Of a DNA stretch of 41,385 nt, positions 25,389 to 33,734 are shown in pieces. Source of the DNA: UBA2279 sp034399355. GTDB taxonomy: Bacteria > Actinomycetota > Coriobacteriia > Anaerosomatales > Anaerosomataceae. Both the position numbers and the translations under genes were made by a program. The notes under the pieces are model-generated. The model worked only from the letters and a program-made list of their open reading frames with translations. It ran no database searches and was not told the DNA's origin. Location of the stretch: the NCBI GenBank assembly GCA_034399355.1, contig JAXMMT010000014.1, positions 1 to 41,385 on the forward strand, given 5' to 3'. The first letter of the stretch is position 1. Each line of letters opens with the position of its first letter.

Positions 25389-26969
25389 CTAGAGTTCGAT
25401 GCTCCAGGCTCCCTCTGCGCCGACTTCTTCGGTGATCCGGCCGAGTAGCTCGGGGCCGATCGGCGAGTCCATGTTGATTCCCATCAGCGCGGTGCCGCCC
25501 ATCTCGGTCCTCCCCACCTGCATGGACGCGATGTTGATGCCGGCTTCGCCAAGCGCGCCGCCGACCTTGCCCACCACACCCGTCTTGTCCGCGTACTGCA
25601 AAAACGCCATGTACCTGCTGGGCGCCATGTCGAGCTCGAACTCGTTCATCAGGACGAGGCGCGGCTCGTTCTTCTTGCCCACGAGCGTCGCACCAAGCTT
25701 GACCTCGCCCATCTCGGTCTTGGCAACCACGATCATGACACTCACGTAGTCGAAACTGTCCGCGCGCTTGTGCTCCGACATCAGGATGCCACGCTGCTCG
25801 GCGTAGAGGTTCGCGTTCACGAAGTTGATGGAGTCCTGCGTCACCGCCGTCAGCAGTCCTTTGAGCAGCGCGGTCTTGAGAATGCGGGTATCCTGCGCAG
25901 CGAGCGCACCAACGAAGTGCGCCTCGAGTTCATGTACCTGCCCGCGTACGATCTGGCCGAGTGCGGAGCCGAGTGACTCGGCGACGGGGATGTAGGGACC
26001 GACCTGCTCCATGACGTCAGGAGCGACCGGTGCGATGTTGACGGCGGTCGGCACCATCTCGCCACGAAGTCCCGCTGCAACGAACTGCGCGATCTGCTCG
26101 CCCGCACGGTCCTGCGCCTCTTCGGTCGAAGCGCCCAGGTGCGGCGTCACGATGACCTGGTCGAACTCGAAGAACGGCGACTCGGTGCACGGCTCCTTCT
26201 CGTACACGTCGACACCGGCCGAGGCGACCTTGCCGCTGCGAAGCGCGTCGAGCAGCGCCTCCTCCTGATAGATGCCGCCTCGCGCGGTGTTCATCAGGCG
26301 TACGCCCGTCTTCATCTTCGCGAACTCCGCCGCACCGAACATACCGATGGTCTCTTTCGTCTTCGGCAGATGCACCGTGAGGAAGTCGGCACGAGGAAGC
26401 AGCCCATCAAGCGTCGGTGCGAGTTCCAGGCCCATCTGAGCTGCACGCTCTTCAGAGACGTAGGGATCGAACGCGAGCACCTTCATACCGAGTCCGCGGG
26501 CGCGCTCGGCCACGAGCGCGCCGATGCGGCCGAGGCCGACGACGCCGAGCGTCTTCTCGTACACCTCGGTGCCGGTGAACTTACTGCGCTCCCACTTGCA
26601 CTGCTTCATGCTCGCGTTCGCCTGCGGGATGTTGCGCGCCTGCGCCAGCATGAGCGCGATGGTGTGCTCGGCGGCCGACACGATGTTGCTTGTGGGCGCA
26701 TTGCACACGATGACACCGCGCTCCGTGGCCGCCTGGACATCGACGTTGTCGACACCTACCCCGGCGCGGCCGATGATCTTCAGGTTGACGCCGGCCTCGA
26801 TGACCTCGCGCGTGGCCTTGGTGGCCGAGCGGACGATGAGGCCGTCGTAAGCGCCTATCTTCTCGACAAGCTGCTCGGGCGTGAGGTCGGTCAGAACGTC
26901 GACTTCGAACTCTTTTTTGAGCAACTCGATGCCGGAAGCGGCGATTTTCTCTGCTACCAGTACTTTCAT
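25389..26969 (-). CDS. serA: D-3-phosphoglycerate dehydrogenase
   Basis: SerA oxidises 3-phosphoglycerate to 3-phosphohydroxypyruvate, starting serine synthesis. The 526-residue protein is the long form. It has substrate- and NAD-binding domains (LIVRSATKATREVIEAG, TLGVVGLGRIGALVAERARGLG, LMNTARGGIYQEEALLDAL, VTPHLGASTEEAQDRAG), an intervening allosteric domain, and a C-terminal ACT domain (NIASMQVGRTEMGGTALM). It lies three bases downstream of the class-V aminotransferase gene. Its presence in a leucine-regulated operon links serine supply to branched-chain synthesis. Confidence 0.96.
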   Translation of the reverse strand: MKVLVAEKIAASGIELLKKEFEVDVLTDLTPEQLVEKIGAYDGLIVRSATKATREVIEAGVNLKIIGRAGVGVDNVDVQAATERGVIVCNAPTSNIVSAAEHTIALMLAQARNIPQANASMKQCKWERSKFTGTEVYEKTLGVVGLGRIGALVAERARGLGMKVLAFDPYVSEERAAQMGLELAPTLDGLLPRADFLTVHLPKTKETIGMFGAAEFAKMKTGVRLMNTARGGIYQEEALLDALRSGKVASAGVDVYEKEPCTESPFFEFDQVIVTPHLGASTEEAQDRAGEQIAQFVAAGLRGEMVPTAVNIAPVAPDVMEQVGPYIPVAESLGSALGQIVRGQVHELEAHFVGALAAQDTRILKTALLKGLLTAVTQDSINFVNANLYAEQRGILMSEHKRADSFDYVSVMIVVAKTEMGEVKLGATLVGKKNEPRLVLMNEFELDMAPSRYMAFLQYADKTGVVGKVGGALGEAGINIASMQVGRTEMGGTALMGINMDSPIGPELLGRITEEVGAEGAWSIEL

Positions 26970-26971
26970 CT

Positions 26972-28120
26972 CTACTCCCCCATGAAGACGGCTTCGGCGG
27001 CCTTGATGCCCGCGCCGCGCTCGAACTGATACCCGAGCCCGACGAGCGTCATCTCAAGCGCCGCGAGTGTCGTGATGATGTCGAACTCCCCAAAGTAGCC
27101 GAGGTGCCCCACGCGGAAGATGCGACCCGCGTAGTCATCCTGGCCGCCGGCGATGGTGACGCCGTACTTGTCCTTCATGATCTTGACGATCGCCTTGCCA
27201 TCGACACCCTCCGGCACCCACACCGGCGTGACCGCACTGCCGCGGCCATCAGCGGGAGCGAACAGCTTCATGCCGAGTGCTTCGCAGCCCTTGCGGGTGG
27301 CCTCGGCCAGCCTGCTGTGGCGGGCGATGACGTTGTCGATGCCCTCTTCACGCATCATCTTGAGTGACTCGGCCAGACCGATGATGAGCGAGACCGGCGG
27401 TGTGAACGGCGTCGTCTCCTTGTCGATGCTCTTCTTGTACTTCATCCAGTCGAAGTAGTACTTCGGCAGCGTCGAACGCTCGTAGGCCTTCCACGCCTTC
27501 GGCGAGACGGTGAGCGCGGCCAGACCCGGCGGGAGCATGAGCCCCTTCTGCGAGCCGGTCATGACGACGTCGAGTCCCCACTCATCGGTCTTGCAGGGGA
27601 CCGCCCCGATGCCGGTGATGCTGTCGACGATGAACACGCAGTCCTCGTAGCCTCTCACGATGGCACCGATGGCCTCAACGTCGCTCAGCACGCCCGAACT
27701 CGTCTCGGACTGCACGACGACGACGCCGCGTGCGCCGTGGTTGTCCGCCAGCGCCTTCTCGATATCAGCAGGCTTGACCGTCTCGGTCCACTCGTACGCA
27801 AGATCGACGACCTCAAGACCGTAGGCCTTGGCGAGCTGCACCATACGGTCACCGAACTTGCCGTTGCGCGCCACGATGACCGTGTCACCCGCGCAGAAGC
27901 AGTTCGCGAACGACGACTCCATCGCACCCGTGCCTGAGCACGACAAGATGAGCACGTCGCTCTTCTCGGTCTCGAAGACTTCTTTCAGCCCCTCGATGCA
28001 CTCCATGAAGATGGCCGAGAAGTCAGGCGTGCGGTGGTGGATCATCGGACGTGCCTGTGCAAGCAGGACCTCCGCGGGTACGGGGGTGGGTCCCGGCGTC
28101 ATCAGGTACTTCTTCTGCAT
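26972..28120 (-). CDS. Class-V aminotransferase (alanine-glyoxylate / serine-pyruvate family)
   Basis: This 382-residue fold-type I PLP enzyme starts KKYLMTPGPTPVPAEVL. It continues with RTPDFSAIFMECIEGLKEVF, LSCSGTGAMESSFANC, VVVQSETSSGVLSDVEAIG, VDSITGIGAVPCKTDEWGLD, the PLP lysine in VMTGSQKGLMLPPGLA, and GYFGEFDIITTLAALEM. Family members use alanine, serine, glyoxylate or pyruvate; some anaerobes and archaea use a relative for phosphoserine. Its direct coupling to serA and the absence of serC here suggest it may transaminate 3-phosphohydroxypyruvate, which is inference. ATG at 28120 is preceded by GGGAGAGAG; an in-frame extension upstream is not family-like. Confidence 0.9.
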   Translation of the reverse strand: MQKKYLMTPGPTPVPAEVLLAQARPMIHHRTPDFSAIFMECIEGLKEVFETEKSDVLILSCSGTGAMESSFANCFCAGDTVIVARNGKFGDRMVQLAKAYGLEVVDLAYEWTETVKPADIEKALADNHGARGVVVVQSETSSGVLSDVEAIGAIVRGYEDCVFIVDSITGIGAVPCKTDEWGLDVVMTGSQKGLMLPPGLAALTVSPKAWKAYERSTLPKYYFDWMKYKKSIDKETTPFTPPVSLIIGLAESLKMMREEGIDNVIARHSRLAEATRKGCEALGMKLFAPADGRGSAVTPVWVPEGVDGKAIVKIMKDKYGVTIAGGQDDYAGRIFRVGHLGYFGEFDIITTLAALEMTLVGLGYQFERGAGIKAAEAVFMGE

Positions 28121-28193
28121 CGTGTCTCTCTCCCTATTCACAAGAACGAATGTATCGCCGTCGCCCGGCATCGACGGCTGAGAAAGCCGGGTG

Positions 28194-29189
28194 TTAGTCC
28201 TTTTTGATCCAGCTGAACATGCCTCGCAGCTCGGCACCGACCTCTTCGACGTAGTGCTCCGCATTGATGCGGCGCATCGCCTTGAACGACGGTGCGGCCA
28301 CCTTGTTCTCAAGCATCCAGTTTCGTGCGAACGTGCCGTTCTGAATCTCCCAGAGTACTTCGGCCATTGCCGCGCGCGTCTCGTCCGTGACGATGCGCGG
28401 ACCCGTGACGTACGCGCCGTACTCGGCAGTGTTGGAGATCGAGTCGAACATCTTTGCCGAGCCGCCCTCATACATCAGATCGATGATCAGCTTCATCTCA
28501 TGCAGGCACTCGAAGTACGCGACCTCGGGCTGGTAGCCCGCCTCTACGAGTGTCTCGAAGCCCGCCTTCATAAGCTCGGTGACGCCGCCGCACAGCACGG
28601 CCTGCTCGCCAAAGAGGTCGGTCTCGGTCTCTTCCGCGAAGGTCGTCTCGATGATCGCCGCACGCGCACCACCGATACCGGCAGCCCACGACAGCGCGAT
28701 GTCTTTGGCGTTGCCGCTCGCATCCTGATAGACAGCGATCAGGTTGGGCACGCCGGAGCCTTCAGTGAACATGCGACGCACCATATGACCGGGACCCTTG
28801 GGCGCAATCATGATGACGTCGATGTCAGCCGGCGGCTCGATCTGGTTGAAGTGGATGTTGAAACCGTGCGCGAAGGCGAGCACCTTGCCTGCGCTCATCG
28901 ACTCATGAATCTCCGAGTAGTACGTGTGCGCCTGCGTCTCATCAGGCGTGAGCATCATCACGATGTCGGCTTCCTGCGCCGCCTCGCGAGGCGTCATGAC
29001 CTTGAGCCCTGCCTCTTTCACCTTGTCCCAGCTCTTCGAACCGGCGCGCAGACCGACACGCACGTCGCAGCCCGAATCGTGCAGATTGAGCGCATGGGCG
29101 TGGCCCTGCGAGCCGTAGCCGATGACAGCGATCTTGCGCTCGCGTACCCACTTGAGGTCGCAGTCCTTCTCGTAGTAAACGATGGCCAT
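28194..29189 (-). CDS. ilvC: Ketol-acid reductoisomerase, class I (NADP+)
   Basis: IlvC isomerises and reduces acetolactate or acetohydroxybutyrate. The 331-residue class-I enzyme shows KIAVIGYGSQGHAHALNL, a cofactor loop VGLRAGSKSWDKV suggesting NADPH, FAHGFNIHFN, IAPKGPGHMVRR, and the metal-binding region FAEETETDLFGEQAVLCGG followed by CLHEMKLIIDLMYEGG and SNTAEYG. ATG at 29189 has AGGAGG upstream. It is separated from ilvN by 51 bases containing a small GC hairpin (CCCGG/CCGGG). Confidence 0.97.
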   Translation of the reverse strand: MAIVYYEKDCDLKWVRERKIAVIGYGSQGHAHALNLHDSGCDVRVGLRAGSKSWDKVKEAGLKVMTPREAAQEADIVMMLTPDETQAHTYYSEIHESMSAGKVLAFAHGFNIHFNQIEPPADIDVIMIAPKGPGHMVRRMFTEGSGVPNLIAVYQDASGNAKDIALSWAAGIGGARAAIIETTFAEETETDLFGEQAVLCGGVTELMKAGFETLVEAGYQPEVAYFECLHEMKLIIDLMYEGGSAKMFDSISNTAEYGAYVTGPRIVTDETRAAMAEVLWEIQNGTFARNWMLENKVAAPSFKAMRRINAEHYVEEVGAELRGMFSWIKKD

Positions 29190-29240
29190 GATGTCCTCCT
29201 GGTCGAAACCCGGTCCCCCGGGAATTGCCTTGTCCGGTCC

Positions 29241-29729
29241 TTACTGTGTGTCCTTCAATCCCCGCGCGAGCGCGATCTTGCCCGTCCGGGCGAGTTCTTT
29301 GATGCCGTACGCCCTCAGCAAGTCCTCCATCGCCGCAAGCTTGTCACCGGCGCCCGTCGCCTCGATCGTCAGGCTGTTCTTGCCGACGTCCACGATCTTG
29401 GCGCGAAAGACGTTCGCGACCTCGATGATCTCGTGACGGCGCTCCGGCGGAGCGTTCACCTTGAAGAGCACCAGCTCGCGGTCGATCATCTCCTTCGGGT
29501 CGAGATCCTGGATCTTGAGCACGTTGATCAGTTTGTGGAGCTGCTTGGTGATTTGCTCGAGTGGTGTGTCCTCGGCGGAGACAACGATCGTCATCCGCGA
29601 GAGTGTCGGATCCTCGGTGACGCCGACTGCGAGCGAGTCGATGTTGAAGCCACGGCGGGCGAACAGCGACGCGACGCGCGTGAGCACGCCGGGCTTATTC
29701 TCAACGAGCACCGATAGTGTGTGCGTCAT
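29241..29729 (-). CDS. ilvN: Acetolactate synthase small (regulatory) subunit
   Basis: IlvN (IlvH type) stimulates IlvB and gives valine feedback. The 162-residue protein has an N-terminal ACT domain (LSVLVENKPGVLTRVASLFARRGFNIDSL) and the family motif TPLEQITKQLHKLINVLKIQDL, followed by RELVLFKVNAP and a second ACT-like half. ATG at 29729 directly follows the ilvB stop (TAGATG), so the subunits are translationally coupled. Confidence 0.97.
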   Translation of the reverse strand: MTHTLSVLVENKPGVLTRVASLFARRGFNIDSLAVGVTEDPTLSRMTIVVSAEDTPLEQITKQLHKLINVLKIQDLDPKEMIDRELVLFKVNAPPERRHEIIEVANVFRAKIVDVGKNSLTIEATGAGDKLAAMEDLLRAYGIKELARTGKIALARGLKDTQ

Positions 29730-31478
29730 CTACTCCCACACCTCCTCGAGCAGCTCTTCGTCGAGCATGTCGGACACGGGGCCTCCGGGTATGCCACCGA
29801 GCATCTCGTCGATCGACCCGCCCGGCGCGACCATCGGCCATACACACGCCTCAGACGAGACCCTGCAGTCGACGACAGCGGGCCCGTCATAGTCGAACGC
29901 CTCTTGTAGCACCGCATCGACGTCCTCAGGCTTGGTGGCGCGAAGACCGAGGCACCCATACGCCTCGGCGAGTTTCACGAAGTCAGGCGACTCCTGACCC
30001 AGAATCGAGGACGCATATCGCTTGTCATAGAAGAGCTCCTGCCACTGGTGCACCATGCCGAGGATGCCGTTGTTGAGTATGACGACCTTGACCGGGATCT
30101 TGTTGATGAACACGGTGGCGAGCTCTTGGCTGTTCATCTGGAAGCTGCCATCGCCTGCGATGTCGACCACAAGGTAATCGGGACGACCGATCTGCGCACC
30201 CATCGCAGCCGGGAAGCCGAAGCCCATTGTCCCCAAACCGCCTGAGGACACCCAGGTACGGGGCTCGCGGATCTTGGTGTACTGGCACGCCCACATCTGA
30301 TTCTGCCCGACCTCGGTACAGATGACGGTCGGGCGGTCTTTGGTGAGTTCGCGCACGCGCTCGACCACGTACTCGGGCATGAGCACGTCATCTCCGGTGT
30401 GGTAGTGCAGCGGGAACCGGTTGCGCCAATCATCGATGACGCGCATCCAGGCATCCGTGCGCGGCTCGGCGCCCATCTTGCGCAACTCGGCGACAATCAC
30501 CGAGAGCACGTTGCGGGCATCGCCGACGATGGGCACATCAGCCGCCTTGTTCTTGCCGATCTCAGCCGGGTCGATGTCAACGTGTATGACCTTGGCCTTG
30601 GTGGCGAACGCGGCAAGTTTGCCCGTCACCCGGTCATCGAAACGCACACCGACTCCGATGAGCAGGTCCGTCTCGGTGATCGCATAGTTCGTGTACTTGG
30701 CTCCGTGCATGCCCGGCATGCCGACGAACAGGTGATGGTCTTCAGGAAATGCGCCCTTCCCCATCAGTGTGGTGACCACGGGCAGCTGCATCAACTCGGC
30801 GAGCTCTTTGAGTTCCTTCCAGGCACCCGAGCCGAGCACGCCGCCACCCGCGTACAGCAACGGTTTGCGGGCCTTGGCGATCAGCTCAGCCGCCTGCTTG
30901 ATCTGCTTGCTGTGCCCCTTGTACGTCGGCTTGAAGCCGGGCAGATTCACCTGCTCGGGGTACTTGAACGTGAGCTCGCCTTTGCTGACATCGACCGGCA
31001 GATCGATAAGAACGGGGCCGGGGCGACCCATCGTGGCGATATGGAAGGCCTCCTTGATGACCTCGGGCAGTTCAGCCGAGTTCTTCACCAGGTAGTTGTG
31101 CTTCGTGATTGGAATCGTAATACCCGTCGTATCCGACTCCTGGAACGCATCGGTGCCGATGACGTGCGTCGCCACCTGTGCGGTGATAACGACCATCGGG
31201 ATCGAGTCCATGAACGCGTTCGCGATACCGGTGATGGTGTTGGTGGCGCCCGGGCCGCTCGTCACGATGACAGCGGCCGGCTTGCCGGTGACCCGTGCGT
31301 AGCCGTCGGCTGCGTGTACCGCAGCCTGCTCGTGTCGCACGAGGATGGTGCGCGGGCTCTCGACATCGTAGAGTGCATCGAAAATGGGCAGCGCGACACC
31401 GCCCGGATAGCCGAAGACGACTTCGACACCCTCGGCCTGCAATGACTGCACCAGGGCCTCAGCGCCCGTGATCCTCAT
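29730..31478 (-). CDS. ilvB: Acetolactate synthase large subunit
   Basis: IlvB is the thiamine-diphosphate-dependent catalytic subunit that condenses pyruvate units. The 582-residue protein has GYPGGVALPIFDAL, the catalytic Glu in RHEQAAVHAADGYARVTG, VTSGPGATNTITGIANAF, a central FAD-binding domain (GVGVRFDDRVTGKL), and the ThDP/magnesium motif GDGSFQMNSQELATV ending in LNNGILGMV. ATG at 31478 has a near-perfect AGGAGGT seven bases upstream. It follows ilvD by 43 bases. Confidence 0.97.
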   Translation of the reverse strand: MRITGAEALVQSLQAEGVEVVFGYPGGVALPIFDALYDVESPRTILVRHEQAAVHAADGYARVTGKPAAVIVTSGPGATNTITGIANAFMDSIPMVVITAQVATHVIGTDAFQESDTTGITIPITKHNYLVKNSAELPEVIKEAFHIATMGRPGPVLIDLPVDVSKGELTFKYPEQVNLPGFKPTYKGHSKQIKQAAELIAKARKPLLYAGGGVLGSGAWKELKELAELMQLPVVTTLMGKGAFPEDHHLFVGMPGMHGAKYTNYAITETDLLIGVGVRFDDRVTGKLAAFATKAKVIHVDIDPAEIGKNKAADVPIVGDARNVLSVIVAELRKMGAEPRTDAWMRVIDDWRNRFPLHYHTGDDVLMPEYVVERVRELTKDRPTVICTEVGQNQMWACQYTKIREPRTWVSSGGLGTMGFGFPAAMGAQIGRPDYLVVDIAGDGSFQMNSQELATVFINKIPVKVVILNNGILGMVHQWQELFYDKRYASSILGQESPDFVKLAEAYGCLGLRATKPEDVDAVLQEAFDYDGPAVVDCRVSSEACVWPMVAPGGSIDEMLGGIPGGPVSDMLDEELLEEVWE

Positions 31479-31521
31479 GTCGTCACCTCCTGGGTCGTCC
31501 GCTGCGTACCTGACACCTGCT

Positions 31522-33186
31522 TCATGACACCACCGCCCCCTCGTCAGCGCTCGACACGAAGCGCGCGTAGCGGGCGAGATAGCCCGTCGTCACCTTCGGC
31601 GCGGGAGCCGTCCACTCTCGCCGTCGCAAGGCAAGACGCTCCTCGGTCACATCGAGCGTCAGCGTACCCGCATCGATGTCGACCTCGATCGTGTCGCCCT
31701 CTTCGACGAGCGCCATCGTGCCACCATCGGCCGCCTCGGGCGAGACGTGCCCGATGGACGCGCCGGAAGTGGCGCCGCTGAAGCGGCCATCGGTGATGAG
31801 CGCGACGCTACCGGCAAGGCCAATGCCCTTCACAGCCGAGGTGGGCGCGAGCATCTCACGCATCCCCGGACCACCCTTCGGACCTTCGTAGCGGATGACG
31901 ACAACATCACCGGCGATGATCTTCCCGCCGAGAATGGCGTCGACCGCGGCCTCCTCTGAGTCGAAGACGCGCGCGGGACCGCTGTGCCGCCGCATCTCTG
32001 GGGCAACTGCTGACTGCTTGACGACCGCACCGCGCGGCGCGAGGTTGCCCTTCAACACGCGCAGGCCACCCTCGGCGTAATAGGGGTCGTCGATCGAGCG
32101 GATGATGCGACCGTCGGCGCCCGGAACGCCCTTCAAGTTGTGATGCAGCTTCTCGCCGGTCGCCGTCATCACGCTGTCGTCAATGAGGTCGCGTTTGGCG
32201 AGCTCGGCCATGATGGCGGGGATGCCGCCCGCGAAGTAGAGGTCCTCCATGTGGAACTCGCTCGCCGGCGAGATGCGCACGAGGTTGGGCGTACGGGCGC
32301 TGACCTCGGCCCAATCATCGAGCGTGATGTCAGCACCGGCCTCGTGCGCGATAGCGGTGAGGTGCAGCACCGTGTTGCTGGAGCCGCCGAACGCCATGTC
32401 GAGCGTCATCGCGTTGCGTATCGCCGCCGGCGTCATGATGTCGCGCGCGGTGATGCCCTTCTCGAGCAACTCCATGACCTGCATGCCGGCGTGCTTCGCG
32501 AGGCGGATGCGCTCGCTGTAGACGGCGGGAATCGTGCCATTGCCGGGCAGGCCCATGCCGATCGCCTCGGTCAGGCAGTTCATCGAGTTGGCAGTGAACA
32601 GACCCGCGCAGCTGCCGCACGTGGGACACGCGGCGTTCTCAAGGTCGCGCATGTCTTCCTCGGACACCGTGCCGGCGCGAACGGCGCCCACCGTGGAGAA
32701 CACCGTGTCGAGGTCGACGTCGCGACCCTGCCACTTGCCAGCGAGCATCGGGCCGCCGGAGATGACGACCGTGGGGATGTCGAGACGCGCGGCCGCCATG
32801 AGCATGCCCGGGATGATCTTGTCGCAGTTCGGGATCATGACCATCGCGTCGAATGCATGGCCCTGGATGACGAGTTCAACCGAGTCGGCAATGACCTCGC
32901 GCGACGCGAGCGAGTAGCGCATGCCCGCGTGACCCATCGCGATACCGTCGCAGATACCGATCGTGGAGAACTCGAGCGGCGTACCGCCCGCGATGCGGAT
33001 GCCGGCCTTGACCGCGTCGGCGATCGCGCCGAGGTGCAGGTGGCCCGGAATGATCTCGTTGGCCGAATTGACGACAGCGATAATCGGCCGAGAGATCTCC
33101 TCGTCGGTAAGGCCATCGGCCTTCAGAAGGCTCCTGTGCGGAGCCCTGGTGAGGCCCTTCTTCATGCGGTCGCTGCGAAACTCCAT
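31522..33186 (-). CDS. ilvD: Dihydroxy-acid dehydratase
   Basis: IlvD dehydrates dihydroxy-acids to 2-oxo acids in valine, isoleucine and leucine synthesis. The 554-residue Fe-S protein has IGICDGIAMGHAGMRYSL, MIPNCDKIIPGMLMAA, the cysteines in CPTCGSCAGLFTANSMNCL, MALVEEGDTIEVDI and TDGRFSGATSGASIGHVSPEA. ATG at 33186 (MEFRSDRMKKG) is chosen with GAAGG seven bases before it; a longer in-frame reading would run through the T-box leader. It is the first gene of the long ilv-leu-ser operon. Confidence 0.97.
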   Translation of the reverse strand: MEFRSDRMKKGLTRAPHRSLLKADGLTDEEISRPIIAVVNSANEIIPGHLHLGAIADAVKAGIRIAGGTPLEFSTIGICDGIAMGHAGMRYSLASREVIADSVELVIQGHAFDAMVMIPNCDKIIPGMLMAAARLDIPTVVISGGPMLAGKWQGRDVDLDTVFSTVGAVRAGTVSEEDMRDLENAACPTCGSCAGLFTANSMNCLTEAIGMGLPGNGTIPAVYSERIRLAKHAGMQVMELLEKGITARDIMTPAAIRNAMTLDMAFGGSSNTVLHLTAIAHEAGADITLDDWAEVSARTPNLVRISPASEFHMEDLYFAGGIPAIMAELAKRDLIDDSVMTATGEKLHHNLKGVPGADGRIIRSIDDPYYAEGGLRVLKGNLAPRGAVVKQSAVAPEMRRHSGPARVFDSEEAAVDAILGGKIIAGDVVVIRYEGPKGGPGMREMLAPTSAVKGIGLAGSVALITDGRFSGATSGASIGHVSPEAADGGTMALVEEGDTIEVDIDAGTLTLDVTEERLALRRREWTAPAPKVTTGYLARYARFVSSADEGAVVS

Positions 33187-33193
33187 GCGTCCA

Positions 33194-33206
33194 CCTTCCC
33201 CGAAGG
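33194..33206 (-). promoter_or_regulatory. Hairpin burying the ilvD ribosome site
   Basis: On the minus strand CCTTC-GGG-GAAGG forms a 5-bp stem with a 3-base loop. Its 3' arm is the ilvD Shine-Dalgarno sequence, seven bases before the ATG. If it forms, it would reduce initiation. It lies downstream of the T-box terminator, so it could add a translational layer. Confidence 0.4.
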
Positions 33207-33240
33207 GTCGGCGGCTACCGCACGTGCCGCATGAAAGGGC

Positions 33241-33573
33241 AGAGATCGAGGGGATGGCCGAGAAACGACGAAACCGCCAAGCGCGCTTCGCCCCGACCAG
33301 GGACGAGAGACTCACTCCCGCGGTACCACCCCGTTTGACGCACGCCGTGACGTGCGTCCACTCATGCGGCAGGTAACGGATGCCACCGTCCCGTCTTACT
33401 TGTCCCGGCGCCCTGCGGAGGTCGTCCGCACGCAGGTCCCAGTCCGTTCTTCCGGTCGGCTCAGGGGTGAGTTTCGAGACGTCCAACGCCGGGTTTCCAC
33501 CATCCCCGGCTCTCTGTAGTAAGGATTGGCCCCTACTGTCCCCGTCAACGCCGTTTCCCTATTCAGCTGACTA
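33241..33573 (-). ncRNA. T-box leader, leucine (CUC) specifier, upstream of ilvD
   Basis: On the minus strand the T-box core GGGGTGGTACCGCG (about 33318-33331) is followed by CTCTCGTCCC, the antiterminator partner. The competing hairpin TCGTCCC-TGGTC-GGGGCGA lies next, and a broken T tract (TTTCGTCGTTTCTC) follows some bases later. Distal stem I has AGAGAG and GGTGGAAACC. Aligned with the trp leader on the shared ACC after the codon, the specifier is CUC (Leu) at 33471-33469; aligned on GAA it would read ACU, which makes no sense for this operon. Uncharged tRNA-Leu should therefore turn on the operon. Confidence 0.9.
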
Positions 33574-33580
33574 GGGTGCG

Positions 33581-33609
33581 AGTATACGTCAGCATGTGTG
33601 GCGCGACAA
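33581..33609 (-). promoter_or_regulatory. Promoter of the ilv-leu-ser operon
   Basis: On the minus strand TTGTCG (33609-33604), a 17-bp spacer and TATACT (33586-33581) give a good sigma-70-type promoter just upstream of the T-box. It sits between the cytochrome terminator and the leader. Confidence 0.65.
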
Positions 33610-33670
33610 GAAGTGGAACGCCTCGTGAAATGCGGGATTCACAAACGCCACCACGGTCATGGTAGCGAAA

Positions 33671-33697
33671 GGACCCGGCCCACATGGGGCCGGGTCC
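33671..33697 (-). terminator. Hairpin terminator after the cytochrome gene
   Basis: An 11-bp perfect GC stem (GGACCCGGCCC with GGGCCGGGTCC) and a 5-base loop lie about 40 bases past the cytochrome stop codon. On the minus strand TTTCGCT follows, a weak U tract. It probably insulates the ilv promoter from the cytochrome gene. Confidence 0.7.
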
Positions 33698-33734
33698 CTC
33701 GATCTCGAAGGCGCTGGATGCGCCCGGGAGTACG

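Noticed and set aside
24062..25435. Plus-strand open frame opposite leuA
   Set aside because: It is a shadow of leuA, which has full-length family motifs on the other strand.
28121..28193. Riboswitch between ilvC and the aminotransferase gene
   Set aside because: Two overlapping 6-bp inverted repeats (CCCGGC/GCCGGG and GCCGTC/GACGGC) exist, but there is no U-run or known aptamer motif in so short a gap.
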